Origin: Silicimonas algicola
Lineage (GTDB): Bacteria; Pseudomonadota; Alphaproteobacteria; Rhodobacterales; Rhodobacteraceae
NCBI RefSeq assembly: GCF_003148765.1
Contig: NZ_QGGV01000003.1
Location: 430,171-494,170 of the forward strand
Length of the DNA: 64,000 nucleotides
Reading direction: 5' to 3'
Position 1 is the first letter of the stretch; every line of letters starts with the position of its first letter. The notes below the pieces were generated by a model. That model was not told the DNA's origin and made no database searches. It was given only the letters and a program-made list of their open reading frames with translations. Below, in pieces: positions 29,078 through 43,024 of the stretch. The translations under genes were made by a program, and so were the position numbers.

Positions 29078-29143
29078 CGGCAGAACCTTTCCTTGGAAGC
29101 CGGCTGCGCCTATTTATGGGGTGAACTGTGCGAAGGAAAGCCG

Positions 29144-29596
29144 ATGGCCGACACCGATCTCGTCAAGCTCTACTCGGGGCGGATCCTCGAACTGGCGGCG
29201 GACATCCCGCACAGCGACCGGCTGAACGCGCCCGACGCGACGGTCAAGCGGCGCTCGCCACTCTGCGGATCGACGGTGACGGTGGACGTGGAGCTCGAGG
29301 ACGGGCAGATCGCGCGTTTCGGCCAGGACGTGAAGGCCTGCGCGCTAGGCCAAGCCTCGGCCTCTGTCCTGGGCCGCGTGGTCATCGGCCGCACGAAGGC
29401 CGAGATCGAGCGCGCCCGCGACCAATTGCGCGCGATGCTGTCCGATGGGGGACCGGTGCCGGACGCACCCTTCGAGGGCTATGAGGTGCTGGAGCCCGCG
29501 CGCGATTTCCGCAATCGCCACGCGTCGATCCTGCTCGCCCTCGAAGCGACTGCCGAAGCGGTGTCCGAGGCCGAGACGCGCGCCGACTGCGCCTGA
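29144..29596 (+). CDS. Iron-sulfur cluster assembly scaffold protein (NifU/IscU N-terminal type)
   Basis: Protein of 150 residues with a NifU_N fold. Cluster-ligand cysteines are in SPLCGSTVTVDV (near residue 41) and VKACALGQASASV (near 68), with a further Cys at the very end (ADCA). The start MADTDLVKLYSGRILELAADIPH is typical of the alphaproteobacterial form that stands apart from isc and suf operons. AAGGAAA precedes the ATG. It probably holds a nascent Fe-S cluster, but its precise target is unknown. A hairpin begins 11 bases after the stop. Confidence 0.88.
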   Translation: MADTDLVKLYSGRILELAADIPHSDRLNAPDATVKRRSPLCGSTVTVDVELEDGQIARFGQDVKACALGQASASVLGRVVIGRTKAEIERARDQLRAMLSDGGPVPDAPFEGYEVLEPARDFRNRHASILLALEATAEAVSEAETRADCA

Positions 29597-29606
29597 TCCG
29601 TCCGAC

Positions 29607-29642
29607 AAAAAACCGCCGCACATCCGGGCGGATGGCGGCGGT
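29607..29642 (-). terminator. Intrinsic terminator, T-run on the minus strand
   Basis: Hairpin with outer arm 29612-29619 pairing 29635-29642 and inner arm 29621-29625 pairing 29630-29634, one bulged A, loop of four. It is preceded by five adenines on the plus strand, so the T-run belongs to a minus-strand transcript, presumably the one carrying the small membrane protein whose stop is 130 bases to the right. It is also just after the NifU-like gene but lacks T's in that direction. A TGA of an alternative minus frame overlaps the base of the stem. Confidence 0.75.
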
Positions 29643-29771
29643 CAGTGGCGTATCTGGTGTTCGGGCCGGTCGGGTCCGGGACAGGGACCACGATCGAGGG
29701 ACAGTTCGCAAACCGTTTGGGACAGGATGCGGGACCGGCCGTCCAGACCGCAGGCAGTCAGAGGCGTGAGG

Positions 29772-29891
29772 TCAGAAAAGGCCCGGCGCGGACAGGCCGA
29801 CGAAGGCGATGACGGCAAGGGCTGCCACACCAGCGAAATCGCGCGGCAGGGTGGCAGCATTGCGTGAGAAGGTCGCTCTCAATTCATTCAT
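29772..29891 (-). CDS. Small membrane protein with LexA box upstream (candidate SOS-induced)
   Basis: Very small protein: 39 residues from the ATG of MNELRATF, which has AGGGA nine bases upstream. In-frame ATGs at 29900 (42 residues) and 29945 (57 residues) are alternatives. A basic N terminus with two Arg leads to one predicted membrane segment, FAGVAALAVIAFVGLSAPGLF, ending near the stop. The upstream region holds a perfect GAAC-N7-GAAC LexA box and a 17-base palindrome. Caulobacter SidA is a 29-residue, LexA-controlled inner-membrane division inhibitor, and this gene has the same features without my being able to show homology. It lies downstream of recG, which ends 131 bases before its start. 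Confidence 0.6.
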   Translation of the reverse strand: MNELRATFSRNAATLPRDFAGVAALAVIAFVGLSAPGLF

Positions 29892-29949
29892 CTCGGTCAT
29901 TCCCTGTGTCAGGCAAAACGGCGGGCGGGCCGTCGGTGTTGCCATCTTG

Positions 29950-29966
29950 TTCTCAAATTTTGAGAA
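29950..29966. promoter_or_regulatory. Perfect 8-bp palindrome, possible operator or hairpin
   Basis: TTCTCAAA, one T, TTTGAGAA: two perfect arms about a single base. It lies between the LexA box and the small membrane protein start, at the place where a transcript leader or an operator would be. The region from 29946 to 30000 is far richer in A and T than the rest of the window. Whether it binds a protein or folds in RNA cannot be told. Confidence 0.5.
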
Positions 29967-29975
29967 ACATGTAAA

Positions 29976-29990
29976 GAACTTTTTAAGAAC
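29976..29990 (-). promoter_or_regulatory. LexA box (GAAC-N7-GAAC)
   Basis: The plus strand reads GAAC TTTTTAA GAAC, so the minus strand reads GTTC-N7-GTTC, the direct-repeat LexA site of alphaproteobacteria. A third GAAC follows at 29997-30000. The only gene starting near it is the small membrane protein on the minus strand, 85 bases downstream of the box (31 bases if the 29945 ATG is used). recG ends on the other side, so it is not the target. Confidence 0.7.
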
Positions 29991-30022
29991 ATTCGCGAAC
30001 GAGTGGTTAACGCGAGCACCTG

Positions 30023-35123
<5,101 letters not shown>

Positions 35124-35174
35124 AGTCACAATCTCCGCAGGCTTGCCATTCGGGGATACATTGGAGCCAAAAGA

Positions 35175-35189
35175 TTAACTGGCGGTTAC
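35175..35189. promoter_or_regulatory. Candidate CtrA-binding site upstream of ctrA
   Basis: The plus strand reads TTAACTGGCGGTTAC, that is TTAA-N7-TTAC, one mismatch from the CtrA consensus. It lies 52 bases before the ctrA start codon, a normal place for autoregulation. The same TTAAC-N4-GGTTAC pattern occurs before the pst operon at 7038. Confidence 0.45.
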
Positions 35190-35214
35190 CCCCGACGAAA
35201 GCTAGCACTACACG

Positions 35215-35493
35215 CTATGGTTGTCTATACCGCTGCAAACTCGTGGCTTTCAAGGCGGCCTCTCCGTGTCGCTCAACTGCAACGTGCCACGCGTCCAGCT
35301 CTTCCTCAGACAGGTGATAGGTGTCCAGCGCCTCGGCCCGGGTGATAAGGCCATGAGCGATTGCGCGCACGACCGCCGCCTTTCGGCTGGCGACCCACCT
35401 GCGGGTTTCGACGTCCGGCAGGTCGGCGCGGGTCATCACCCTGCCGTCCGGCAGGGTCACCGCCCTTGGTCCTTTCACCTTCTTGAGATACAT
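35215..35493 (-). CDS. sciP: CtrA inhibitor SciP (DUF1153)
   Basis: Protein of 92 residues with the SciP helix-turn-helix: VTLPDGRVMTRADLP, RRWVASRKAAVVRAIAHGLIT (seen as RRWVASRKAAVVRAI), and RAEALDTYHLSEEELDAW. In Caulobacter SciP binds CtrA and keeps it from activating promoters; it also binds DNA at GANTC-free sites. The gene is intact here and lies 91 bases upstream of the frameshifted ctrA in the same direction. Divergent from mnmA, with a 133-base region between the starts. Confidence 0.9.
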   Translation of the reverse strand: MYLKKVKGPRAVTLPDGRVMTRADLPDVETRRWVASRKAAVVRAIAHGLITRAEALDTYHLSEEELDAWHVAVERHGEAALKATSLQRYRQP

Positions 35494-35626
35494 GGCCGCG
35501 TCGTTCCGGGATTGTCACGGCGACCTTTGCCCGGGCTGGCTTAATCTTGGGTGAAGGCCCGACCTTGTGATTTCCGCCAATTTTTCCCATATTCTTCGCG
35601 ATCTTCCCTTCGCTTCCGGTGACGCC

Positions 35627-36763
35627 ATGCTCGACCGAGCCTCCAGCCTCAATTCCCTGGGCTTCCCCAAGCCGCCTGCCGAGACGCGGGTGGTGGTGGC
35701 GATGTCGGGCGGCGTCGACAGCTCGGTCGTCGCGGCCGAACTCGCCCGCGAGGGTTATGATGTCGTCGGCGTGACGCTCCAGCTCTACGACCACGGTGCG
35801 GCGCTTGCGAAGAAGGGTGCCTGCTGCGCGGGCATCGACATCCACGACGCGCGCCGCGTGGCCGAGGAGATGGGGTTCCCGCACTACGTCCTCGACTACG
35901 AGAACATCTTCCGCGACGCGGTGATCGACGAATTCGCCGACAGCTACCTCGCGGGTGCGACGCCCGTGCCCTGCATCCGCTGCAACGAACGGGTGAAGTT
36001 CAAGGATCTGCTGATGACGGCGAAGGATCTCGACGCCGACTGCATGGCGACGGGACACTACATCCAGCGCCGCGTCGGCGCGTCGGGGCCCGAGTTGCAC
36101 CGGGCGGCCGATGCCGCGCGCGACCAGTCCTATTTCCTGTTCTCGACCACGCCGGAACAGCTCGCCTTCCTTCGCTTTCCCCTCGGCCACCTGTCGTCGA
36201 AGGCCGAGACGCGGGCGCTTGCCGCGACGCACGGTCTGACGGTCGCCGACAAGCCCGACAGCCAGGACATCTGCTTCGTCCCGGACGGCAACTATGCCGC
36301 GCTGATCGAGAAACTGCGCCCCGGCGCCGCAGAACCGGGCGAGATCGTCCACGCCGATGGCCGGATCCTGGGAGAGCACAGGGGCGTCATCCACTACACC
36401 ATCGGACAGCGCCGGGGCCTTGGCATCGGCGGGCTGGACGAGCCGCTCTACGTGGTCAAGCTCGACGTCGACGGCCGCCGAGTGGTCGTCGGGCCGAAAG
36501 ACCTGCTGGCGACCCGGACGATCGCGGTGCGCGAGGTCAACTGGCTGGGCGACGCTCCCTTCGACAGCCGTTCCGAGTGGCCGCTCACGGTCAAGATCCG
36601 CTCGACCAAGGCGCCTGTGGAAGCGGTCGTGCGGCCGCTCTCGGCGACCGAGGCCCAGGTCGAGCTTCTGTCGCCCGAGGAAGGGGTTTCGCCAGGTCAG
36701 GCCTGCGTCTTCTACGAGCCGGACGGCACCCGCGTCTTCGGCGGCGGCTGGATTTCGCGCTAG
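35627..36763 (+). CDS. mnmA: tRNA-specific 2-thiouridylase MnmA
   Basis: Enzyme of 378 residues that puts sulfur on uridine 34 of tRNA(Lys), tRNA(Glu) and tRNA(Gln). It has the PP-loop ATP site SGGVDSS (27-33), the catalytic Cys pair in [14 protein letters not shown] and [10 protein letters not shown], and the C-terminal segment [18 protein letters not shown]. The ATG of [13 protein letters not shown] fits family length; an upstream GTG-like start would add 20 unlike residues. Its stop codon TAG overlaps the lpxB stop in CTAG. Confidence 0.95.
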   Translation: MLDRASSLNSLGFPKPPAETRVVVAMSGGVDSSVVAAELAREGYDVVGVTLQLYDHGAALAKKGACCAGIDIHDARRVAEEMGFPHYVLDYENIFRDAVIDEFADSYLAGATPVPCIRCNERVKFKDLLMTAKDLDADCMATGHYIQRRVGASGPELHRAADAARDQSYFLFSTTPEQLAFLRFPLGHLSSKAETRALAATHGLTVADKPDSQDICFVPDGNYAALIEKLRPGAAEPGEIVHADGRILGEHRGVIHYTIGQRRGLGIGGLDEPLYVVKLDVDGRRVVVGPKDLLATRTIAVREVNWLGDAPFDSRSEWPLTVKIRSTKAPVEAVVRPLSATEAQVELLSPEEGVSPGQACVFYEPDGTRVFGGGWISR

Positions 36764-37932
36764 GCGGGCAGTCCCAGACCGTCGAGAACCGCGCGCGCAG
36801 CGCGCAGACCCGGAGGCTCGCCGCCCTTTCCGAGCTTGTCCATCGTCTCGTTCATCGCCGCGACCTGCGCCGCCCGCGCCGCACCGTCCGTGAGAAGCGC
36901 TGCCAGCGCCGCCCCGACTGGCTCCGGTCGGCACGCGGGGCCGAGGAATTCGGGCACGACCTTTCGACCGGTGACGAGATTGACCAAGGTGACGGTGTCG
37001 ATCAGGGCCATCCGCGACATGATCTGCCACGAGATCCAGTTCATGTCGTACGCCACGACCATTGGCGTCCCGGCGGCGGCCAGTTCGAGACTGACGGTCC
37101 CGCTCGCCGCAAGCGCTGCATCCGAGGCGCGGAAGGCCGCGCGCTTGACGGCGTCGGCCGCGGGATCTTTGCGCGAATCGAGAACCACCGGCGCGCCCGG
37201 CCAGTCCCTGACGGCCTCAATCACCTGCGCCGCGACGGATCGGGCGGCGGGAACGACCACCCGGGCCTCCGGTTGCGCCGCGAGAACGTGACGCAAGGCC
37301 TCGCCGAAGACGGGCGTCAGCCGCCCGACCTCGGCTCGCCGCGATCCGGGCAGGACGAGGACGAGGGGCGCGTCGCCAAGGCCCGACGCCTCGCGGAAGG
37401 CGCGGGCCTCCTTCTCGGTCGCCACCGGCTCGGCGACGACGGGATGGCCGACGAAGTCGCAGCGCATCCCTGCGGCCTCCATGTAGGGCGGCTCGAACGG
37501 CAGAAGCGCCAGAACCTGGTCGATGTGACGCGCCATCTTCGCCGCGCGACCCGGACGCCAGGCCCAGACGGATGGCGCGACATAGTGGACGGTGCGGATC
37601 GGAGCGGCGGACTTGACCAGCCGCGCGAGGCGCAGCGAGAAGTCGGGCGCGTCGATGGTGACAAGCGCGTCGGGCGCGACGTCCAGGCAATCGCGCGCCG
37701 CCTCGTTCAGCCGACGGCGCAATGCGGGGTACTTCGGCAAGATCTCGGCGATCCCCATGACGCTGAGATCGTCCATCGGGAACAGGCTTTCCATCCCCGC
37801 GGCCTGCATCAGAGGACCGGCCACGCCGCGGAGTTCCAGGTCCGGGTGCAGCGCCTTCAGCCCCGCGATCAGCGCCGCGCCGAGCTTGTCGCCCGACGCC
37901 TCGCCCGCCAGAAGCCAGAGCTTCAGGGGCAT
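36760..37932 (-). CDS. lpxB: Lipid-A-disaccharide synthase LpxB
   Basis: Family GT19 glycosyltransferase of 390 residues joining UDP-diacylglucosamine and lipid X. It starts with [17 protein letters not shown], has the [14 protein letters not shown] region (MGIAEILPK), the [16 protein letters not shown] motif and the [22 protein letters not shown] end motif ([10 protein letters not shown]). The ATG is three codons into the longest frame; no clear ribosome binding site is seen. It is the last gene of the lipid A cluster, 34 bases after lpxI. Confidence 0.95.
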   Translation of the reverse strand: MPLKLWLLAGEASGDKLGAALIAGLKALHPDLELRGVAGPLMQAAGMESLFPMDDLSVMGIAEILPKYPALRRRLNEAARDCLDVAPDALVTIDAPDFSLRLARLVKSAAPIRTVHYVAPSVWAWRPGRAAKMARHIDQVLALLPFEPPYMEAAGMRCDFVGHPVVAEPVATEKEARAFREASGLGDAPLVLVLPGSRRAEVGRLTPVFGEALRHVLAAQPEARVVVPAARSVAAQVIEAVRDWPGAPVVLDSRKDPAADAVKRAAFRASDAALAASGTVSLELAAAGTPMVVAYDMNWISWQIMSRMALIDTVTLVNLVTGRKVVPEFLGPACRPEPVGAALAALLTDGAARAAQVAAMNETMDKLGKGGEPPGLRAARAVLDGLGLPA

Positions 37933-37966
37933 GTGGGACAATGCGTATTTGCGAAGATATGAAGCA

Positions 37967-38752
37967 TCAGCCGCGCACCCAGAGAAAGAGCCCGGCCTTG
38001 TCGGCGGCGCGCGTCACGCGGTCGAGGCCGAGGACCATCACCTCGTCCCTCGCGACCACGATGCCATCGAGACCGGCGCGCTTGGCCGCGGTGACGGTAT
38101 CCGTTCCGATCATCGGCAGATCGACGCGCCGGTCCTGACCGGGCTTCGCGGCCTTGTAGATAAGGCCGCCTCCCCCGTCGGGCCGGTGCCGCAGCGAGGC
38201 GAGCATCCAGTCGGTGCCGAAGACGCCCTCGACCGCCAGCGCCTGCCCGGACAGCACAGCCACGGCCTGCCCGATGTCGAGGTCGCCCATGCCCGCGACG
38301 ATGGCGGCGGCGCGCTCGGCGTCGGCCTCGTTGGTGGGGTCCGGCCGTCGTGCGGTGGGAACGCCTGCGTCGGGCAGAAGGGCCGGCAGGATCTCGTGGG
38401 CCGCGCGGATGGTGAAGCCGGCCTCCTCGAAGATCGACAGAACCGCACGCAAGGCGCCATCGTCCCCCTGGCCGAGCGCCGCCAGGATGCGTGGCACAAG
38501 CGGCTGCGTCGCGGCATCGATCCGTGCGGGATCGACGTCGGGCCGCCGGATACCGCCTGCGAAGCACACCTCGGTCACGCCGAGTGCGCGCATCTCTTCG
38601 ATGAGCGTGCCCAGTTCCTCGATCCGGAAGCGGCGGTCGGGCACCAGGAAATCAGGATCGAACCCCTCGGGCGAGGCGATGAAGGGCAAGTCTTCGAGGC
38701 TATCCACGAGAACCGCCGGCAACTTGCCCCGCCCCGCGATCAGCGCAAGCAC
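37967..38752 (-). CDS. lpxI: UDP-2,3-diacylglucosamine pyrophosphatase LpxI
   Basis: Protein of 261 residues, the DUF1009 family enzyme that replaces LpxH in alphaproteobacteria and makes lipid X. It shows LIAGRGKLPAVLVDSL at the start and the C-terminal signature GQDRRVDLPMIGTDTV, followed by AGLDGIVVARDEVMVL. The start is a GTG just after the lpxA stop (TGAGGTG). It lies between lpxA and lpxB, as is typical of this group. Confidence 0.94.
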   Translation of the reverse strand: MLALIAGRGKLPAVLVDSLEDLPFIASPEGFDPDFLVPDRRFRIEELGTLIEEMRALGVTEVCFAGGIRRPDVDPARIDAATQPLVPRILAALGQGDDGALRAVLSIFEEAGFTIRAAHEILPALLPDAGVPTARRPDPTNEADAERAAAIVAGMGDLDIGQAVAVLSGQALAVEGVFGTDWMLASLRHRPDGGGGLIYKAAKPGQDRRVDLPMIGTDTVTAAKRAGLDGIVVARDEVMVLGLDRVTRAADKAGLFLWVRG

Positions 38753-38753
38753 C

Positions 38754-39554
38754 TCAGCGCTCCGGCGTCAGGAAGTGGCGGTCGCTGTCGGCGAGGATGA
38801 AATCGACGATCTCGCGGACATAAGCGCTGGCGGTCTCGTCCCTCAGCCGCCGCGCGCGGTCGGCGAAGGCGCCCTCGCCCTGTGCCAACATCTGGAAGGC
38901 GGCGCGAAGTGCCGTGATGTCCTCGCGCGACACGCCTTTGCGCTTGAGCCCCACGAGGTTCAGCCCGTCGAGTTGCCCGCGCGGGCCCTGCACGAGGCCA
39001 TAGGGAATGACGTCGTTCGTGACCATCGTGACCGCGCCGATGATGGCACCCCGCCCGATCCGCACCCACTGGTGGATGCCCGAGAGGCCGCCGATGATGA
39101 CGTCGTCCTCGATCACGCAGTGGCCGGCGATGGCGCCCTGGTTCGCGACGATGACCCTGTCGCCGACGATGGCGTCGTGAGCGACATGGGCGCCGGTCAT
39201 GAAGAGGCAGTCGTCACCGACGCGCGTCAGACCGCCGCCGCCCTCGGTGCCGGTATTCATCGTGACACCTTCGCGGATGCGGTTGCGCTTGCCGATGACA
39301 AGCCGCGTGGCCTCGCCCTTGAATTTAAGGTCCTGAGGGATCTCGCCGATCACCGCGCCGGGGAAGATCGCCGTCTCGTCGCCTACGTCGGTATCGCCGG
39401 TGACGACGGCATGGCTCTTGACGACAACGCCCGCGCCAAGGCGCACCCTTGCGCCGATGAGAGAGAACGGCCCGACGGTCGTGCCGGGACCGATGTGAGC
39501 ACCGTCTTCCACGACGGCCGAAGGGTGCACGCGGGCAGTGGCGTCGATGCTCAC
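38754..39554 (-). CDS. lpxA: UDP-N-acetylglucosamine acyltransferase LpxA
   Basis: First lipid A enzyme, 266 residues, a left-handed beta-helix of hexapeptide repeats (about 10-190) with the catalytic His region [14 protein letters not shown], and an alpha-helical C-terminal part with [19 protein letters not shown] (shown as LKRKGVSRE). Start is a GTG overlapping the fabZ stop (GTGA), so both are coupled. The substrate is UDP-GlcNAc with acyl carrier protein-bound hydroxyacyl chain. Confidence 0.95.
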   Translation of the reverse strand: MSIDATARVHPSAVVEDGAHIGPGTTVGPFSLIGARVRLGAGVVVKSHAVVTGDTDVGDETAIFPGAVIGEIPQDLKFKGEATRLVIGKRNRIREGVTMNTGTEGGGGLTRVGDDCLFMTGAHVAHDAIVGDRVIVANQGAIAGHCVIEDDVIIGGLSGIHQWVRIGRGAIIGAVTMVTNDVIPYGLVQGPRGQLDGLNLVGLKRKGVSREDITALRAAFQMLAQGEGAFADRARRLRDETASAYVREIVDFILADSDRHFLTPER

Positions 39555-40003
39555 TTCGGAAGGTCCATCATCGCGGTGAACTCGGCCTCGCAGGCGACCT
39601 CGCCCTCGACGGTGGCGACACCGCGGAACTTCCACACCTTGCCGCCGCCGCGCAGGGTCTCGACCTTCATGCGAAGCGTGTCGCCGGGACCGACCTTGCG
39701 GCGGAACTTTGCGCTGTCGATGGCCATGAAGTAGACGCCGAACTTCTTGTCCGCCAGATCGAGACCGACGCCCGCGACGACCGCTGCCGTCTGCGCCATC
39801 GCCTCGACCATGTAGACGCCGGGAAACACCGGCATTCCGGGGAAATGCCCGGTGAACTGCGGCTCGTTCATGGTGACGTTCTTGATGCCCACGCCCGAGG
39901 CGGTTCCGTCGATCTCGACCACCCGGTCGACAAGCAGGAACGGGTAGCGGTGCGGTATGATCCGCTGGATCAACTCGATGTCGGCGGTCTTCAGATCGCT
40001 CAT
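39551..40003 (-). CDS. fabZ: 3-hydroxyacyl-[acyl-carrier-protein] dehydratase FabZ
   Basis: Hot-dog-fold enzyme of 150 residues that dehydrates beta-hydroxyacyl-ACP in fatty-acid synthesis and so competes with LpxA for hydroxymyristoyl-ACP. The catalytic His is in [14 protein letters not shown] and the catalytic Glu in YMVEAMAQT. The start [24 protein letters not shown] (shown as [11 protein letters not shown]) fits the family. GGGACC precedes the ATG. Downstream of the skp-like gene by 67 bases. Confidence 0.95.
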   Translation of the reverse strand: MSDLKTADIELIQRIIPHRYPFLLVDRVVEIDGTASGVGIKNVTMNEPQFTGHFPGMPVFPGVYMVEAMAQTAAVVAGVGLDLADKKFGVYFMAIDSAKFRRKVGPGDTLRMKVETLRGGGKVWKFRGVATVEGEVACEAEFTAMMDLPK

Positions 40004-40070
40004 GGGGATGGTCCCTTTTTTCCAGCGGTATCAAGCGGGGCGGCTCGCGGCAAGCGCGGGCTCACTCGGC

Positions 40071-40604
40071 CTACTTGCCCTCGGCGGCGTTCACCCGACG
40101 GATCGCCTCGTCGGTGATGTCGATGGAATCGGCCGACAGAAACACGTCGCGCCGGTCGAGAACTACCAGCGCTCCCTTCTCGCGGACGATCTCGGAGATG
40201 ATGACCGCCACATCGCGGAAGAAGACCGAGCGCGCCTCGTCCCGCGTCCGCGTCAGGTCACGCGCCTTCTGGTCCTGCTCGTCCCGGATGCGCTGGACGC
40301 GCTCGTCGAACTCGTTGGCAAGGTCGCGGAAGGCCTCGGCCTCGAGATCGGCGCGCTGCTCGGTCAGGCGACGCTCCTCGGCGATCAACTCGCCCTCGAT
40401 GCGCTGGTTCTCGGCCGCGAGCGCCTGCGCCTCGGCCTCGAGCCCGGCGAGAGTGTCGGCACCGAGCTTGGTCTCGGAAAACAGCCGGTCCTGGTCGATC
40501 GTCAGCACCCCCGCCTGCACCGGGGGAACGCCCGTCTCCTGCGGCCGGGCCGCCGTGACAGGTCCCAGGGCGAGAAGGACCGCGAGCCAGAGCGCGCGGC
40601 CCAT
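40071..40604 (-). CDS. skp: OmpH/Skp family outer-membrane protein chaperone
   Basis: Periplasmic chaperone-like protein of 177 residues. A signal peptide (MGRALWLAVLLALGPVTA) leads to a mature part that is mostly charged coiled coil (about 55-130, for example EGELIAEERRLTEQRADLEAEA), the tentacle part of Skp, with a C-terminal strand containing GALVVLDRRDVFLSA. It helps outer-membrane proteins reach BamA. The ATG is one base after the bamA stop TAG. Divergent members of the family are hard to place, but the position settles it. Confidence 0.87.
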   Translation of the reverse strand: MGRALWLAVLLALGPVTAARPQETGVPPVQAGVLTIDQDRLFSETKLGADTLAGLEAEAQALAAENQRIEGELIAEERRLTEQRADLEAEAFRDLANEFDERVQRIRDEQDQKARDLTRTRDEARSVFFRDVAVIISEIVREKGALVVLDRRDVFLSADSIDITDEAIRRVNAAEGK

Positions 40605-40605
40605 C

Positions 40606-42894
40606 CTAGAACTGGGTCGAGATCGTGAGGTCGAAGCTTTTCTCGACATCGAGGTCGTTCTTCTGGATCGGCTTGGCGAAGTTCATCTTCAGCGGTCCGA
40701 TCGGCGTCGTCCAGTACAGCGAGAAACCGACGGCCGAGCGCAGCTCGAAACTGTCGTCCACCGTCGCGACGCCGGCCGTGTCGTCGAGACCCCAGAGCGA
40801 GGCGAAGTCGGCGAAGACACCGCCCGACAGCCCGTACTCTTCGGGCAGGCCGAGCGGGAAGTCGGCCTCGAACCGGAGAGACGCAAAGTTGTTGCCGCCG
40901 AGCACTTCGGGTTCCGCCGCACCCGTGTCGCGCGGTCCGACCTCACGCGAGGCGAAGCCGCGAAGCTGGCGCGAGTTCAGGAAATAGCGGTCCGTGACGC
41001 GCGTGCCGCCGTCGCCGATGGAGCTGATCGTGCCGCCTTCGAAGATCGCGCGGAGGGTGACCTCCTCGTTCAGGAAATCGCGCTGTGCGACCCCCCTGAC
41101 CGAACTCTTGACGTATTCCACGTCGCCGCCCAGGCCCGCAAACTCTTGCCCGAAGGACACGCGGACGCCCCGGTTCGGGTTCAGGCCGCCCCTGAGGAGG
41201 TCGAGCGTGTAGTCATAGCCGAGGGACGACCGGAAGAGGTCTCCTTCCTCGGCCTGGATGATGGGCGACGCATCTGTCGAGACGTCGACGATCTCCTCCC
41301 TGGCGGCCTCGTATCTCAGCGTCAGGCGACCGTTCTCGCTGACCGGGAACGACAGGCTGGGCGAGATGCTGGCGACCGTCGTGTCATAGGTGGCGTTGTC
41401 GTAGTCCGACGTGATGTAGGCGAGGCGCAGCCCGAAGGTCAGGTCGCGGCCGAGGAACGCCGGTTCGGCGAAGCTGAACGTCGAACGCGAGTTCTCGGTG
41501 CCGCTTTCGAGGTTGAACGACAGGCTCTGCCCCCGCCCGAGGAAGTTCCGCTCGGAAAAGCCGATCAGCAGCGCAAAGCCGGACTCGTCGTTGAAGCTGC
41601 CGCCGAAGGACAGCGATCCCGTCGCCTGCTCCTCGACGTTGACGTCCACCACGACCTGGTCGGCGGACGAGCCTTCGCGCGTCTCGACATCGGCGTTCGA
41701 GAAGAAACCGAGGGCGCGGATGCGCTCGGCGGCGTTGCGGATCTCGCGCGGGTTGAAGGGATCGCCCTCGACGGTGTCGAACTGCCGCCGGATCACGCGG
41801 TCGAGCGTCGTGCGGTTGCCCTCGATGTCGATGCGCTCCACGAAGACGCGGGGACCGCGGACCAGCGCGAACTCGACATTCAGCGACAGGTCGCGGTCGT
41901 TGCGGGTCACGCGGGGATCGACGCGCAGGAAGTCGAAACCGTCCTGAAGCGCCTTACGCTCGAGCCGGGCGATGTTCTCGTCGATCAGCGACGGCGACCA
42001 GGTCTGTCCGGGCCGGATGCGAAGCGCGCGGCGGTAGGCCTCGACGTTCAGGTTGGCGTATTCGCTCGACACCGAGACCTGGCCCACGTCGAAGCTCTGC
42101 CCCTCGCGGACGTTGAAGGTGATGAAGGTCGCGTCACGTTCGCGCGACAGCTCGCTCGCCACGTTCAGCACCTGGAAGTCGACGTAGCCGCGCGAGCGGT
42201 AGAAGTCGGTCAGAAGCTGGCGGTCGAAGTCGATCCGTTCGGGGACATAGGTGTCGCGGCCGATGATCGTACGCAGGAAACCGGCCTGCTTGGTGTCGAT
42301 GACGCGGCGCAGGCGGCGGTCCGAGAAATCGCGATTGCCGACGAAGCTGATGCGCTCGTTCTCGACGGGACGGCCCTCACCGATCTCGAAGATCAGGTCG
42401 ACGCGGTTGTCCGAGCGCCGGATGATCTTGGGCGTGACCGTGGCCGACAGCCGCGCGGCGGCGTTATAGGCGTCGGCGATGGCGGCGGCGTCGGTCGCGG
42501 CGGCCTGGGGCGAATAGACCCGGCGCGGGGTCGAGGTCACGACGGGCAGAAGCGCCTCGTCGGTGATGCGCTCATTGCCCTCGATGCTGATGCGGTTGAT
42601 CGTCGGACGCTCGACCACGGTCACGACGAGACCCGAGCCGGTGGTCTGCACGTCCGCGGTCTCGAACAGGCCCGAACCCATGATCCGCTGGAGGCCGTCG
42701 TTGATCTGTCCATCGGTGGCGCTTGCGCCCGGCTGAATGCCAAGAAGGCTGACGATGGTGCTGTCGGGAATGCGCTGGTTGCCGTCGACCTGGACCGCGC
42801 CGACCCTGACCTGCGCCTGTGCCGCAAGACCCGCGACCGCGACCGCAAGTCCGAGACACGCCGCCCTCACGCCGTTCGATGCCACCCTGACCAT
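40606..42894 (-). CDS. bamA: Outer-membrane protein assembly factor BamA
   Basis: Outer-membrane insertase of 762 residues. Signal peptide (about 1-28, ending AAQA); five POTRA domains (about 29-420), each opening with an I-x-V-x-G-N-x-R pattern such as VGAVQVDGNQRI, ISIEGNERI, ISFVGNRDF and IDIEGNRTT; then a 16-strand barrel ending in the terminal Phe. The barrel shows FLNSRQLRGFASREVGPRD, the region with the conserved RGF motif. GTG-free ATG start. It lies after the 41-residue membrane gene. Confidence 0.95.
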   Translation of the reverse strand: MVRVASNGVRAACLGLAVAVAGLAAQAQVRVGAVQVDGNQRIPDSTIVSLLGIQPGASATDGQINDGLQRIMGSGLFETADVQTTGSGLVVTVVERPTINRISIEGNERITDEALLPVVTSTPRRVYSPQAAATDAAAIADAYNAAARLSATVTPKIIRRSDNRVDLIFEIGEGRPVENERISFVGNRDFSDRRLRRVIDTKQAGFLRTIIGRDTYVPERIDFDRQLLTDFYRSRGYVDFQVLNVASELSRERDATFITFNVREGQSFDVGQVSVSSEYANLNVEAYRRALRIRPGQTWSPSLIDENIARLERKALQDGFDFLRVDPRVTRNDRDLSLNVEFALVRGPRVFVERIDIEGNRTTLDRVIRRQFDTVEGDPFNPREIRNAAERIRALGFFSNADVETREGSSADQVVVDVNVEEQATGSLSFGGSFNDESGFALLIGFSERNFLGRGQSLSFNLESGTENSRSTFSFAEPAFLGRDLTFGLRLAYITSDYDNATYDTTVASISPSLSFPVSENGRLTLRYEAAREEIVDVSTDASPIIQAEEGDLFRSSLGYDYTLDLLRGGLNPNRGVRVSFGQEFAGLGGDVEYVKSSVRGVAQRDFLNEEVTLRAIFEGGTISSIGDGGTRVTDRYFLNSRQLRGFASREVGPRDTGAAEPEVLGGNNFASLRFEADFPLGLPEEYGLSGGVFADFASLWGLDDTAGVATVDDSFELRSAVGFSLYWTTPIGPLKMNFAKPIQKNDLDVEKSFDLTISTQF

Positions 42895-42953
42895 CCGCCC
42901 TGCCCCGCCTGTTCCTGTTTGAAACGTGAGTAGTCGGATTCTGAGGGCCTGTC

Positions 42954-42987
42954 AAAAGCCCGACGCCGCCCCGTGAGGGCGGCGTCG
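42954..42987 (-). terminator. Intrinsic terminator before bamA
   Basis: Perfect 11-bp stem (42961-42971 with 42977-42987) with loop CGTGA. On the minus strand it is followed by GGGCTTTT, a T-run with a short GC spacer. It is 38 bases after the stop of the 41-residue membrane protein, between it and bamA, so it should limit read-through from the rseP side into bamA. Confidence 0.65.
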
Positions 42988-43024
42988 CTGGTCGTGTGTG
43001 TGTGCGGTGGCGTAGGGTCGGGCG

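Noticed and set aside
40075-42933. Very long plus-strand open frame (over 900 codons) opposite bamA and skp
   Set aside because: It mirrors bamA codon by codon, has no start signal and no family-like motif. High GC keeps antisense frames open. The same holds for long frames opposite gyrA (21469-23922) and pstA (2933-4348).
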